Part shown: in pieces, positions 38,201 through 44,440 of the stretch
Layout: every line of letters begins with the position of its first letter
How positions within the stretch are numbered: the first letter of the stretch is position 1
DNA from: Owenia fusiformis
Lineage: Eukaryota > Annelida > Polychaeta > Sabellida > Oweniidae
NCBI GenBank assembly: GCA_903813345.2
Contig: CAIIXF020000007.1
Coordinates: forward strand, 22,743,564 to 22,807,563
Direction: 5' to 3'
Length of the DNA stretch: 64,000 nucleotides
The notes under the pieces: generated by a model
What the model was told of the DNA's origin: nothing
The model's database searches: none
What the model saw: only the letters and a program-made list of their open reading frames with translations
Program-made: the position numbers and the translations under genes

Positions 38201-39348
38201 TGCTTCATTGGGTCTTTTTAATACAGAACTTCTGCGTAAATAATCAGAATGAGCATTTTTTTATTTCATGTTCCAGGCTTTATCATCTCGTCTCCGTGGT
38301 TATGAGAAGATGACAAGTAATGCTAAGCTGCGCCATCTATTAGGTGGCCAGGGAGGTATTAACAACCAGAGTAACTTTGTGGCTGGTCGATTGGCTGAGC
38401 TTAAAGGAGAGAAACCCCTAGAGACTGTCAAGAGGTACAAAATGTTAACTAAATGTCATGACTTATGGTCAAGTAAAGTTTCATTTGACAATGTGTTTGT
38501 TTTTTACAATATCTTTTTTTATTTATATTCTTTTATTATATTTATATTTATTTCTCAATTCACCCCTTATAGGGTATAAGAGTACAAAAGAAAAACTTAA
38601 CTAATACAGTAACAAACATTAAAATAACATTTATATTACATTTAGAATAAAATCCAACAGCTGCCTTGGTTTTCATGTGAACATGTAATTTGAAAATGTG
38701 TTAATGAAAAAAGAATGTTGAAAATGTTAATTTTGATTTGTGTGTTCCAGTCCATCTAATATGAAACCGAAGAATGAGACAATTAGGAGCCAGAAAGATT
38801 TATTGAAAGCTCAATTGAGGGAACTCCAGTCAAAGGGAGACAATCTCAACTCGGAACTTGTCCAGGTAATACTAGTAAAACCTGTGTTTGAGAATACCTA
38901 GCTATAGTTCAACATATTTTCTACTAATTTACAGGCACTCGCCTTTTTTATAACAGTGTTGTCATTATTTTGTGCTGTTTGTTTCTATTTGAATACATGA
39001 TTTATGAAATTTATTGAGTCTTAAATTTGGCATTAGTTTAGATAAAAATAAGGTCATTCAATTCTTACAGGAATATATGTATTCACCTCTAAATGGAGTG
39101 AAATTGTATAATATATCGAAAATTAATGCTTTATTGTAAAATGTTCTATATCTTTATCTCAGGTGATGAAATCAGAGTCGGAGTTGTCTGAGGGAGTACA
39201 GAAATTGACAGGAACTAGAGAAGAGGCACGTATCACAGAGCTTCAGAGTCAACTACAATCAACGACACAGAAGAAAACAGATCTCCTTAAACGAATCACA
39301 CATCTCGAAAGTGACATTGCGAAAAAAGAACGTGAACTGAGTAAATAA
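90..39348 (+). CDS. Giant single-pass membrane protein: cysteine-rich ectodomain, DPxTG repeats, long coiled coil (5' end outside window)
   Basis: Forty-eight exons with GT-AG borders join in phase to give about 4,092 residues plus TAA at 39346-39348; the first exon starts inside a codon, so the start and signal peptide lie left of the window. Residues 1-1334 are GYYC-type cysteine-rich repeats, 1335-1678 a juxtamembrane region, about 1679-1703 the only transmembrane helix, 1704-1972 charged helices, 1973 to about 2430 DPxTG-type repeats, about 2430-3664 coiled coil, and 3665-4092 a more globular C-terminal part ending in a coiled coil. Number 1 is the first residue coded here. The cysteine-rich ectodomain and topology fit a cell-surface receptor or adhesion protein linked to a cytoplasmic scaffold, which is inference. 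The family resembles metazoan and protist proteins named for ephrin-receptor-like or GCC2/GCC3 repeats; I know no characterised orthologue. The consistent phase across all 48 exons is strong evidence that the gene is intact. Exon details are in the block entries. Confidence 0.85.
312..664 (+). other. Intron 1 of the giant gene
   Basis: The intron contains a loose run of TGACCTTGA-like words (about 390-510), related to those in the 1.9-3.0 kb array. Nothing coding was seen. Confidence 0.5.
1727..2992 (+). repeat. GGTGGTGACA-family element with an expanded internal tandem array (intron 4)
   Basis: The left end reads TGTCACCACC and the right end GGTGGTGACATTTTG followed by ATGTTAATGCCTTG, the ends of a dispersed element seen elsewhere here. 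The interior (about 1885-2935) is a degenerate tandem array of some eight units of 118-180 bp, each holding TCAAAATCATCTAC, CTGACTTTAGATTTGAC, TTGACCTTCAATGACCTTC and AAGGTCAAAAAGGTC. Unit starts by the TCAAAATCAT word are near 2011, 2191, 2339, 2487, 2627, 2763 and 2881, with a weaker one at 1889. Confidence 0.75.
3774..3862 (+). repeat. GGTGGTGACA-family element, partial copy (intron 5)
   Basis: It contains TCTGTAACAAATGGCA, AGTGGTGGAATTTTGCATG and TTAATGCCTTG in the order of the other copies. The left end is not clear. Confidence 0.5.
4051..5073 (+). other. Introns 6 and 7 of the giant gene
   Basis: The noncoding parts are 4051-4453 and 4683-5073; exon 7 lies between them. Both are AT-rich with no repeat or second gene seen. 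Confidence 0.4.
5274..6434 (+). other. Intron 8 before the nested gene
   Basis: AT-rich sequence without a supported gene. A TTAAAGGGGGATC word at about 6049 resembles the ends of TTAA-flanked elements elsewhere in the window, but no matching right end was found. Confidence 0.3.
6435..6440 (-). other. Polyadenylation signal of the nested Pif-like gene
   Basis: AATAAA on the minus strand (tttatt on plus) about 80 bp beyond the TAG at 6521-6519. It supports that stop as the real end of the gene, well inside the host intron. Confidence 0.5.
6519..10145 (-). CDS. Secreted chitin-binding / laminin-G-like protein (Pif-like), nested in intron 8 of the giant gene
   Basis: Eight minus-strand exons: 10145-10073, 9652-9632, 9247-9059, 8814-8587, 8164-7824, 7571-7424, 6894-6833, 6677-6519. 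All junctions agree in phase and give 406 residues. A signal peptide MLLYFVLFTLCSVAYA leads. Residues about 34-95 form a peritrophin-like chitin-binding domain (CCFYYQC ... CMDGTFWNSDLCAC). Residues 96-170 are a second cysteine-rich unit with a similar end (CPVGTFSLKYCAC). Residues 172-354 look like the LG-type domain of Pif/BMSP shell-matrix proteins (CACTHWDFENPRP ... GEGRTIHINMNVLDNGDVEL ... NDCPLKLGLDESVYY). The C-terminal exon repeats a WDF motif (FENWDFTTP). Pif-family proteins bind chitin and calcium carbonate in molluscan shell, and relatives occur in other lophotrochozoans. This copy is short and shows no von Willebrand A domain. The exon 3 donor (TGTG|gtaatg) is the weakest junction; reading through it meets a stop at about 8937. 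Confidence 0.8.
6970..7240. repeat. Dispersed G-run / GGGCCTTT repeat inside the nested gene's intron
   Basis: Long G runs (about 6982-7018) are followed by repeated ATGGGCC, GGGCTT and GGCCTTTAA words. A related stretch with the same order (G run, then GGCCTTAAA, AAGGCCC, GGCCTTTAAAGG) lies at 51490-51650, so this is a dispersed repeat. The G runs could form a quadruplex. Confidence 0.5.
10243..10421. repeat. Foldback repeat with CCCGTAGCCAG ends
   Basis: CCCGTAGCCAG at 10243-10253 is matched by its exact reverse complement at 10411-10421, enclosing G-rich GGGGAGCTT motifs. The word GGCTACGGG also occurs alone near 47825, and GTAGCCAGGATTT near 60841, which suggests a common interspersed family. 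Confidence 0.55.
10422..12456 (+). other. Intron 8 of the giant gene, right part
   Basis: AT-rich sequence upstream of the nested gene's start, with a poly-A run near 11488-11507 and a small 17-bp direct repeat (TGCAACGAGGACTTC) at about 12307-12340. No promoter motif for the nested gene could be identified with confidence, and no further gene was seen. Confidence 0.35.
12457..19059 (+). CDS. Giant receptor-like gene, exons 9-18: second part of the cysteine-rich ectodomain
   Basis: Exons: 12457-12627, 12915-13040, 13694-13894, 14000-14257, 14423-14635, 15364-15504, 15711-15917, 16216-16518, 16705-16851, 18613-19059 (residues 597-1334). All ten are symmetrical phase 1-1 exons, so each could be gained or lost without shifting the frame. 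The same GYYC-type units continue, for example CPAGYYCPNGTG, CPPGWYCTEA and CLPGYYCPGAG, with further sequons. Exon 11 has a duplicated splice acceptor upstream (see 13586-13705). Exon 18 is the longest here (149 codons) and ends the repeat region with CFPCGGEAKQPDIGQPTCLC, where the regular pattern starts to break. Confidence 0.87.
13586..13705 (+). repeat. 60-bp tandem duplication that copies the exon 11 splice acceptor
   Basis: Two copies with a period of 60 bp, each holding GGAACCAATGAATTAAATTA, a TCTATTTCAG acceptor and GAACCTTTAACC. The downstream acceptor (exon from 13694) opens exon 11. The upstream acceptor (exon from 13634) would read GTFNRNQ and then a TGA in frame. Confidence 0.85.
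14923..15294. mobile_element. TTAA-flanked inverted-repeat element (MITE) in intron 13
   Basis: TTAA at 14923-14926 and 15291-15294 bracket a 364-bp unit beginning AGGGGCAATAAG and ending CTTGTTGCACCT. Its ends match as inverted repeats at 10 of 12 positions. TTAA duplications are typical of piggyBac-type transposons. No coding sequence lies inside. Confidence 0.6.
16852..18612 (+). other. Intron 17 of the giant gene
   Basis: This 1.76-kb intron contains four copies of a 22-bp repeat (CTTATTATCATGCACTAGC) at about 17214-17290 and one dispersed element at 17559-17695. The rest is AT-rich and noncoding. Confidence 0.5.
17559..17695 (+). repeat. GGTGGTGACA-family element (intron 17)
   Basis: It runs from TGTCATCACCAGAAATG through TTTTTTGTGGATGG and TCTGTAACAAATGGCA to GGTGGTGACATTTTG and ATAATGCCTTG. 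Its ends are short imperfect inverted repeats, which makes it a useful reference copy. Confidence 0.6.
19415..21331 (+). CDS. Giant receptor-like gene, exons 19-22: juxtamembrane extracellular region with a cupredoxin-like stretch
   Basis: Exons: 19415-19599, 19851-20042, 20635-21002, 21169-21331 (residues 1335-1637). Cysteines are sparser and the repeat pattern is lost. Segments include CPCKAGYNILQGRETDC, VCGGADAYIGF and a basic RRRLL site near 20870, which could be a processing site (inference). Exon 22 holds FSYRFNDPGVYSFHHSTD, an aromatic F-x-Y-x-F-x-x-P-G-x-Y-x-F pattern like the last strands of cupredoxin-fold domains. Exon 21 contains MFFYVSNDNYPVYDR, which could be an earlier strand of the same fold. 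Whether copper would be bound cannot be judged. Junction phases run 1, 0, 0, 2, 0 and agree at every step. Confidence 0.8.
20192..20394. mobile_element. Short inverted-repeat element (MITE) in intron 20
   Basis: TGTATAAGTGGTA at 20192-20204 and its exact reverse complement at 20382-20394 bound 203 bp. The interior has several GGAAAATTAA words. No clear target duplication was found. Confidence 0.6.
21678..21866 (+). CDS. Giant receptor-like gene, exon 23: transmembrane exon
   Basis: This 63-codon phase 0-0 exon starts with YVRVMAEFAQC, which would end the cupredoxin-like region, and finishes with a hydrophobic stretch WALILILLGAALMCMVILV. With the first three residues of exon 24 the helix spans about residues 1679-1703 and is followed at once by RK and other basic residues. 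The positive-inside rule then puts the C-terminal side in the cytoplasm (type I topology). No second hydrophobic segment of this length was seen in the deduced protein. Confidence 0.85.
21931..22105 (+). repeat. GGTGGTGACA-family element with a triplicated end (intron 23)
   Basis: It has the usual order: CACCACAAGTGCTGACA, TTTTTGTGGATGG, ACAAATGGCAGGTGGTGACA. The terminal segment TTTTGCATGTTAATGCCTCG is then repeated, giving three TTAATGCCTCG words between 22042 and 22100. Confidence 0.6.
22351..24114 (+). CDS. Giant receptor-like gene, exons 24-27: cytoplasmic charged helical region
   Basis: Exons: 22351-22561, 22903-23048, 23325-23573, 23904-24114 (residues 1701-1972). After the membrane helix comes a basic stretch (FRKYGWMKTS, FPRYRRLAEK), a glycine run (HVAGGGGTSDPNA), then long E/K/R/Q-rich helix such as EVKLEELEIELERRKELG. 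The last exon includes RLCGRVGHLIQRMSNE and ends GAWGVLGQG, entering the repeat region. The composition predicts helix or coiled coil close to the membrane. No kinase, death or other known signalling domain was recognised. Confidence 0.82.
24510..26305 (+). CDS. Giant receptor-like gene, exons 28-31: DPxTG-type repeats
   Basis: Exons: 24510-24800, 25045-25380, 25593-25832, 26120-26305 (residues 1973-2323). Units of about 18-22 residues recur with a D/N-P-x-T/S-G turn followed by P-I/V and a glycine, for example LNPVTGLIEPNAG, DPITGLHCPIVG, DPITGLPIPIEIG and DPVSEQPVPILG. Plakin repeats and some bacterial surface repeats also use DPxTG turns, but the spacing here did not match one I could name. 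Exon 30 ends with a helix (LLEANVLACEARVTDALREY) that continues in exon 31 (TRMKTYWIRSGQDLQRRRER). The repeats resume at the start of exon 32, so the helix interrupts them. All junctions are phase 1. Confidence 0.83.
26542..28721 (+). CDS. Giant receptor-like gene, exon 32: 2.2-kb exon, last DPxTG repeats then coiled coil
   Basis: This exon of 2,180 nt is by far the longest (residues 2324-3050). Its first 100 or so residues hold more repeats (DPDGSGQDVAILG, DPEGRGLVPIMLG, DPVTGDLSPITG), then a basic GGHKKKKAPLG and a long charged helical stretch. A low-complexity serine/acid run (DLSSSSSESELIPLL) and a proline/glycine/glutamine-rich linker (ATGGLTPAPGGFTGQVTQ) divide the helices. The second half is highly charged coiled coil (EELKKKLSEAQTQEEKERLL). 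The exon starts after ttccag at 26541 (phase 1) and ends at CAG|gtgagg (28721, phase 0). Reading past the donor reaches a stop at 28752-28754. Confidence 0.87.
28824..35378 (+). CDS. Giant receptor-like gene, exons 33-41: long charged coiled coil
   Basis: Exons: 28824-29072, 29491-29505, 31260-31346, 31910-32059, 32418-32588, 32892-33233, 33966-34229, 34657-34808, 34967-35378 (residues 3051-3664). The peptide is almost wholly E/K/R/Q/A helix, for example RKQALADRVAERRRKKQAQ-like stretches in exons 37-38 and ERERERQAERERIRR in exon 41. This is typical of long cytoskeletal or scaffold rods. Exon 34 is a 15-nt microexon. Junctions are phase 0 except the intron 40/41 junction, which is phase 2. 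Exon 41 ends ERASSGDQP, where the rod gives way to a flexible linker. Confidence 0.83.
29491..29505 (+). CDS. Microexon 34 of the giant gene (GEEER)
   Basis: Fifteen bases, GGCGAGGAAGAACGT, lie between a strong acceptor (tttttgcttctag) and a strong donor (gtaagttg). They add GEEER in frame between exon 33 (ending ITQKQ) and exon 35 (starting ASRSGDDD). Both neighbours are phase 0, so skipping it also keeps the frame; a cassette microexon is possible. The call rests on splice-site quality and fit to the coiled coil. Confidence 0.6.
29760..30485. mobile_element. Large foldback element (palindromic MITE) in intron 34
   Basis: GGTATCGATATGGAGAAC near 29770 is inverted near 30461-30478. The arms extend inward (TCTCTTAAACCA and so on) and again around TTCCGAACCTCATTGGAACA and TTGTTCCAACAAGGTTCGGA. 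A related copy lies at 51665-52225. TAACTAGAATAAT at about 29721 and TAACCAGAATAAT at about 30507 could be a degenerate outer direct repeat. No coding sequence was found. Confidence 0.65.
30795..30872. repeat. 24-bp tandem repeat
   Basis: Three copies of a unit holding TGTCAAGTACATGTGTTTTT lie in intron 34, about 400 bp before exon 35. Confidence 0.6.
31513..31804. repeat. ATCCCGTATCAG tandem array next to a long hairpin
   Basis: About seven copies of ATCCCGTATCAG, often paired as a 12-mer repeat with AAAA spacers, fill 31513-31608. A large imperfect palindrome follows at 31656-31804: GATGGAATATGGATTTATTCC on the left, its inverse on the right, and CTCGGGCTATCGCCCTCGG at the centre near 31730. 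Nothing coding is present. Confidence 0.7.
33355..33590. mobile_element. TA-flanked inverted-repeat element (MITE) in intron 38
   Basis: The element starts AAGGCCCCCTCACATATGAA and ends with the inverse, TTCATATGTGAGGGGCCTT. TA dinucleotides flank it at 33353-33354 and 33591-33592. At 236 bp with a TA duplication it fits a Tc1/mariner-type non-autonomous element. Confidence 0.75.
33649..33785 (+). repeat. GGTGGTGACA-family element, diverged copy (intron 38)
   Basis: It begins TGTCACCACATGG, has TCTTTAACAAATGGAAGAC in the middle and ends GGTAATGCCTTG. It lies just downstream of the TA-flanked MITE. Confidence 0.45.
35794..37008 (+). CDS. Giant receptor-like gene, exons 42-44: linker and globular C-terminal domain with HCLAH
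   Basis: Exons: 35794-35853, 36242-36404, 36617-37008 (residues 3665-3869). Exons 42-43 code a linker rich in Ala, Gly, Pro and Ser (TLFGAPAAKTGAPGSANPAE, GGTGAAGSGPS) around a helix, DWVNMLMASPLFKQINDLEA. Exon 44 is a mixed alpha/beta sequence without coiled-coil character: FVVYRFGVFVSRVLRQLI, EVTLLLASNLPSNNYNNNAF, ILFIRRERMDSIGDFVVVIL, then HCLAH at 36934-36948. H-x-x-x-H at the end of a hydrophobic helix has the spacing of a zincin HExxH motif, but the catalytic Glu is Cys. A dead or divergent zincin-like fold is a hypothesis only. Confidence 0.8.
37414..39348 (+). CDS. Giant receptor-like gene, exons 45-48: C terminus
   Basis: Exons: 37414-37626, 38277-38434, 38751-38865, 39163-39348 (residues 3870-4092 plus stop). 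Exon 45 (SLRVVCQDMFFSRSH) continues the globular domain, and exons 45-47 contain polar linkers (KPTSSALIGGSPTNGRTALE, LRHLLGGQGGINNQSNF). Exons 47-48 form a final short coiled coil (LLKAQLRELQSKGDNLNSEL, ELQSQLQSTTQKKTDLLKRI) ending KKERELSK and TAA. The exon 46/47 junction is phase 2 (AG|T); the others are phase 0. The stop is followed by an AT-rich untranslated region. Confidence 0.83.
37876..38139. mobile_element. TTAA-flanked inverted-repeat element (MITE) in intron 45
   Basis: TTAA at 37876-37879 and 38136-38139 flank a 256-bp unit starting CCTCTTGAATCCCAGG and ending with a close inverse (CCAGGTAATCAAGAGG). The CC start and TTAA duplication resemble piggyBac-derived elements. The interior has GTCACTC words and no reading frame. 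Confidence 0.65.
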
Positions 39349-39989
39349 AACAAGTGTGAATGAAAATTGAATTAAACTAAAGAAGATTGTCAGAATATAA
39401 AAGTCTAACACTACTGAGAAAAAATAACCAAACCATAAAGAAACATCATGAACTATTGAGATAATGAAAAGTGGAAAACAATATATAGAGATAAAGACTT
39501 AAATGTAGAGTATATTGAAAAGGAAACCAAAGAACTGTATATAAGCAAGAATAATTTGCTTGCATTCATCAAGATAGAAGCTTTATAAGATAAACGATGA
39601 TATTCTTCAGGAAATGTATATATCTTGTGGTAGAAAAAGCTTTATAGTTGTCAATAACGATAATGATTGACCTTCCATTTGATGATTAACATATTATATG
39701 CAAATTATCTGAAAATCTAGCAAATTTGGTAAAACTGACAATGGGCAATGACAGTTTCTTCAAATGTACTAGATTTTCATTCAATGTAAGCTGGATTGTA
39801 AAATCCTCATGGTATATTTTTTATTTAGTTCACATTTTGTGTTAACTTATTTTTAAGGTCATGTAACTTGCCAGCAGTTTTTTTTGTAGAAATGTTTTAT
39901 TGAACCAAACTTCGGAAAATGTACAGACTTATATATAGTTCTTCCGTCCAAAGTAGCATTATTTTACAATCTAAAAAGTGTATCAACAT

Positions 39990-39995
39990 AATAAA
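39990..39995 (+). other. Candidate polyadenylation signal (proximal) of the giant gene
   Basis: AATAAA about 640 bp after the TAA stop. It is one of two canonical signals in the 3' flank and would give the shorter untranslated region. Confidence 0.35.
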
Positions 39996-40426
39996 TACAT
40001 AGAGAGAGCTTTTTGCCTCGAGTTTAGAAAATTCCGTCCTAACAGTTCAATTCTGTTGAACAATAATGTACTCAATTATTAGTATGTAGTTTATGTAGTT
40101 AATGTGACAAGGTATCCGTCCTGCAAAACTGTTTTTATACAAGTGATACTCGTCATTTTATATCATTTTGATAATTATATACAATTATTGTAGATTAGGT
40201 TTGCATACAAAATATGCTGTCAAATTAATTTGTTGTTTAGTGGCTATAGTATGGGTGTTAAATACATGTTGTATTGTATGTTTAATGTGTAACAGTATCT
40301 ATAAATATTAATATCGGAAATTCCATAACTTTTGACAGTGTTGTATTTTGTATGCAAATGATTTTGATTGGCAGGACCAATACATGTAACATGGATTAAT
40401 ATTTATAGATCATGAAATTTAGAAAT

Positions 40427-40432
40427 AATAAA
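40427..40432 (+). other. Candidate polyadenylation signal (distal) of the giant gene
   Basis: AATAAA about 1.08 kb after the stop, followed within 30 bp by a TG-rich stretch (tttgtgtgtgtc), as expected for a downstream element. I prefer it to the proximal site for this reason. Confidence 0.45.
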
Positions 40433-41003
40433 TCTATTTTAGAATATATTTGTGTGTGTCATTTATCAATATTCCAATATTCAGTGGCTGGGTGATGTTT
40501 GTATCAGTCCTCTCCATTATGGTTGCATTATAAACTTTTTTGGGCATATCAACAGTATGAACGTCTTTCTCGACAAAAAGGGTAGAATTTAATGCAATAG
40601 ATTTCCCATTCTACTATTCAGGCCTACTAGACTTCCACCAACGTGAACATCAGTTAGACCTTGTGAACCACGTTACTTGCACTCGAACCACGATTCTCTC
40701 ATCGCTAACGTTGCACACCACCATTTCTTCGCTCCTGAACACATTTCTCCATTTGTTGGATTTCTCCATTTGTTTGTCTCCATTGATGGATGGGTCAATG
40801 GTTCATAAGTAATGGTACTGCTAAGATCTGATTAGGTAATGGGTAACTAACAAGGAGCCATTTAACTCTCCAACCAATTTAATTCCATAAAAACTGGCAC
40901 TAATATTTTCCCTTACTTTGACAAATAGTCTGTTAAGTTTTTGAGAGAAGTGATTTTTAAAAGATGCTTTACTAGTATGAGGGCATGTCCTGTTAGACAT
41001 TTG

Positions 41004-41085
41004 TGTCACCACCTACCATTTGTTAGACACTGAACACCAAAGACTAACCACCAAACATTGTCCACAAAAAATTGGAGACTAGAAT
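41004..41085 (-). repeat. GGTGGTGACA-family element, inverted copy
   Basis: It reads TGTCACCACCTACCATTTGT then TAGACACTGAACACCAAAG, the reverse of the other copies. Confidence 0.5.
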
Positions 41086-42238
41086 AATATGAACTATTTC
41101 CTATAAAATCATACAAAAGTTCAATATGTACTGTTAAATGGAATCCTATACTTAAAATCAAGCCTTTTCAAAAACAAAATATTAAATCTTTCTCACTGTG
41201 AAATAATCTAAATAGGAAAATGTTGAGAATTTTGACCAAATAGGAGTTTATTTAATACAAAATATGCAAAAATGAGTTCTGAGTTATTATCTCACCGAAC
41301 GAAGTTTGAGGGGGATATAAAAAAGCCATTCGTCTTTTTCAACCTTTTTTGAAAATCATCAAGTTGCCAGGAGTACAAATCTGACATTAGTTTTAGGATT
41401 TGACCTTTACTTTTGATTTTTGGATGTAAATTTTGGTCAGCTTAATCACACAAGACCTTACTGAGCTCTGAATAAGTAAAATTTTCAAGGTCAAAGGTCA
41501 TCAAACTAGGTCACACAACTGTGGTAATTTTAGGTACTTATTAACAGGATTGCCAGAGTAAGGGAAACAGGGTGTTTTGTCAAGGGAAAACAGAGAATTT
41601 AAAAAATGACTTAAAAAGGCTGAAAAAGTAGGGGATTATACAATAGACTAGATGCGAGTAGAAATAATCTTGATTTACGTATATTCAAAATTCAGTCAAA
41701 GTGATGTCATATTTGAATTCTACAAGTAAAAGTACATCTAGAAATGTGGTTTCGAAAATTGTTTATCAACTTTGAAAATTTAATTTTCTTTGAAAATGTG
41801 ACTTCTCGTTCGGGTTGATTCCCAATAGACCCCATGTTACAAAACCACAAAAAGTGAAATATCTTTTCTTGTATTTGTCAAATACCATTTTCTTTTACTG
41901 GACATATTTCAATTTGCATAACTATTACAGATACACAAGGGTTATATGAAAATTGAACCACTAAAATAGATGTAATTTAAATTAAAGGGAAATTTTTCCT
42001 ATACCCGCCATGCTATCTGACCCGAATGAGCCACCTGGTGGTCAAACTGGTAACTTCCTACTCGCATCTGCGTTATTCTGATATGTCAGGTAATTTTTGA
42101 AGAACATGAACTATGAATTTTACAAATTGTAAAGGAAAGACTTTGAGAAATGTTCATTCAATGTTCATGTAGCAATAAAAGTGAACCATAATAAAGTCAC
42201 ATTAGTAAATAATCACAAGCTGTTAATAATAATTTTCA

Positions 42239-42738
42239 TTAAAGGACAACTGAAATAGCTTTTCTCAACTTGCAGCTACAAAAATGCGGTTTTCTCCATT
42301 GTAAGCCCAACGTAGAGTTCTTGCGATAACCATTATAAAATAAATGTTAGATAACTGCTAACGGTCATAAATAACGAAACAAAACTAACTGATCAATCAA
42401 ATTGGCCCCCACGTGATAAGTAACGTCATATACAAAATATAGCTTTGGTTTGTTGGTTCCTTAGTAATCACAACGTCACGGCAACCATAGGATTGTAGTG
42501 TAAACCAAAACAAAACATTTAGGCATTATGACGTTATGGGCCACGTGGGGACCAGTGAGAGATCACGTGGGGGCCAATAACGTCACAACCAATTCGAATA
42601 TTGCTTATTAAGCAGCTATAACGATCGTTAGAGTGAAATAGTTTTCGCACTACTGATGAGAAAACATGTCCAAATACATTTATCAAAAAATTATATTGAT
42701 TCCTGTAGGTTAAAAATACCATTTCATATCTGCTTTAA
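42239..42738. mobile_element. Probable TTAA-flanked MITE with an internal CACGTG palindrome
   Basis: TTAA at 42239-42242 and 42735-42738 flank 492 bp whose ends, AGGACAACTGAAAT and ATTTCATATCTGCT, match as inverted repeats at 10 of 14 positions. Inside, TTGGCCCCCACGTGAT (42402-42417) is perfectly inverted at 42562-42577, with a third CACGTG at 42542-42547 and several ACGTCA/TGACGT words. No reading frame is present. Confidence 0.5.
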
Positions 42739-44018
42739 CTTCATTAACCCCTCGATTTGTTTCTTTACAAAAACAGTATATTTGGTCAATTTCACTTTAA
42801 AAAGGAAATTTTGGAGTGAAAAGGGACAATCCAAGAGAATCGATCAACATTTGAGCAAACTGTAATTTCTAACTGCATCTAATATGTGGCTAGTAAAGGT
42901 CATATACAAGGTAAGGTTTATTACTGGCCGAGATGGGTACATAATAGAAGTTCAGTCTCATGACAGGATTGATGACTTGTGTGTTGAACAATGGTAAATG
43001 GAGCATCATCAATATTGAAGTATACTCAACAAAATTGAGTTCTCAGCCAAATTATAGTTACCTAAGTTCATTTGAACAAAACAAGTATCTCTTATATTGT
43101 CACATAATATACAAAAATATATTTCTTACAGTAATATACATGTACATCATAGTTGTCGAAAGGATGAGTGAAATGTCATTCCTTTTCAAAATCAAATGTT
43201 CTCCTTAGTTCAATGTACAAAGTGTTCTTTGTTCGCATCAAATCTGTATTGAAGTTAAATTGACCTTGTGTTCGTTTATTTATTCATTGATGAAACACCT
43301 TTATGCCAATAAGTTCACTCTCAACCAATCAAAACTTCTTAAGTTTCTTGACAAGCGACCCTTTTTTACACTCATTCAAAACATTTTTCATTGATTATCT
43401 GATGATTTAAAGCATAAAAAGTGTAGTACAAAGAATATTGCTTTAAGTTTAAATAATACTTTACTATAAAGGGAACATTTAACCCATGTGCAAATTAAGA
43501 CAAAAGTCAACCGAGGACATGGCTGAATTGAAAAAAATATTTTTTTACTCTCGGTGACAAACATCTGCTTTACAATACATTTTTATATTAACCTGTAAAA
43601 AAGATTGTAAAAGTTATAATTAATGTCCTTGTTCAGGAAACTTAGTTTTTTCTGTGATTACCCATTAGTTAGGCCATGGGCTTTCAAGAGAAGCCCATGG
43701 TTAGGCATACATTGTTACTATGCATTGGTAAGAGATTTAACATTGATACTGTGATTTCAACATGATAGAATACTAAAATAATTTGAAAGATTCTAGCTAT
43801 CATTGCCTCACTTATAAATCATCCCTAATTTGGGCAACACAAATTAATCCAGCAATAATCATGAGCTTTAACAGAAAATATTTCAGTAATCTCCAAAGAT
43901 TTTTTCACAACATGGTGTTCAATCATTATTGTGCCTGATATGATCAAAATATCAACTTGCACTTGTTTAATTTGGAAATCTCATTTTAATCGTACATTCA
44001 CATCATAAAAAATATATA
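42739..44018. other. Intergenic stretch left of the mariner element
   Basis: AT-rich DNA with many stops in all frames. No gene, RNA or repeat was supported. Confidence 0.35.
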
Positions 44019-44440
44019 CAGGGTGATCCAGAAGTAACGTCAAAGACATTGTAATTTCAAAAGTATTCATCAGATCTTCATGAAATTAGGTATACATGTA
44101 CCCACAACATTTCTGAGTTACCATCTCAAAGATTGGAATTCAATCATTTCATTGGTTGAAATTATGGTTGCTATAGTAACCCGATATCGCGTAACCCGGG
44201 GCAAATTGAAGAGAAACCATAACGTTTTTGTGAATTTCTCTAATTTAAAAAGTCAGTAACATTTGAAAATGTTCATTGTTTGTTTTCTATGATTTTTATA
44301 TTTGTTGCCATGGTAACAAATATGTAATAGTTGTGATGTCACAATAGGCATTCATAAAAAGCTTTCAATTTCTTTGAATTGCTTCCATCATCCATGACAA
44401 ATACTAACATGACCAAGGACACTAACCCACCCAATTCAAG

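Larger units (their letters stand above)
39349..42238 (+). other. 3' untranslated region and intergenic DNA
   Basis: The 3' untranslated region of the giant gene reaches to about 40450. Beyond it is AT-rich intergenic sequence with one dispersed element (41004-41085) and, near 41290-41530, a GACCTTT/AGGTCA-rich stretch related to the intron 4 array. No gene was found. Confidence 0.45.
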
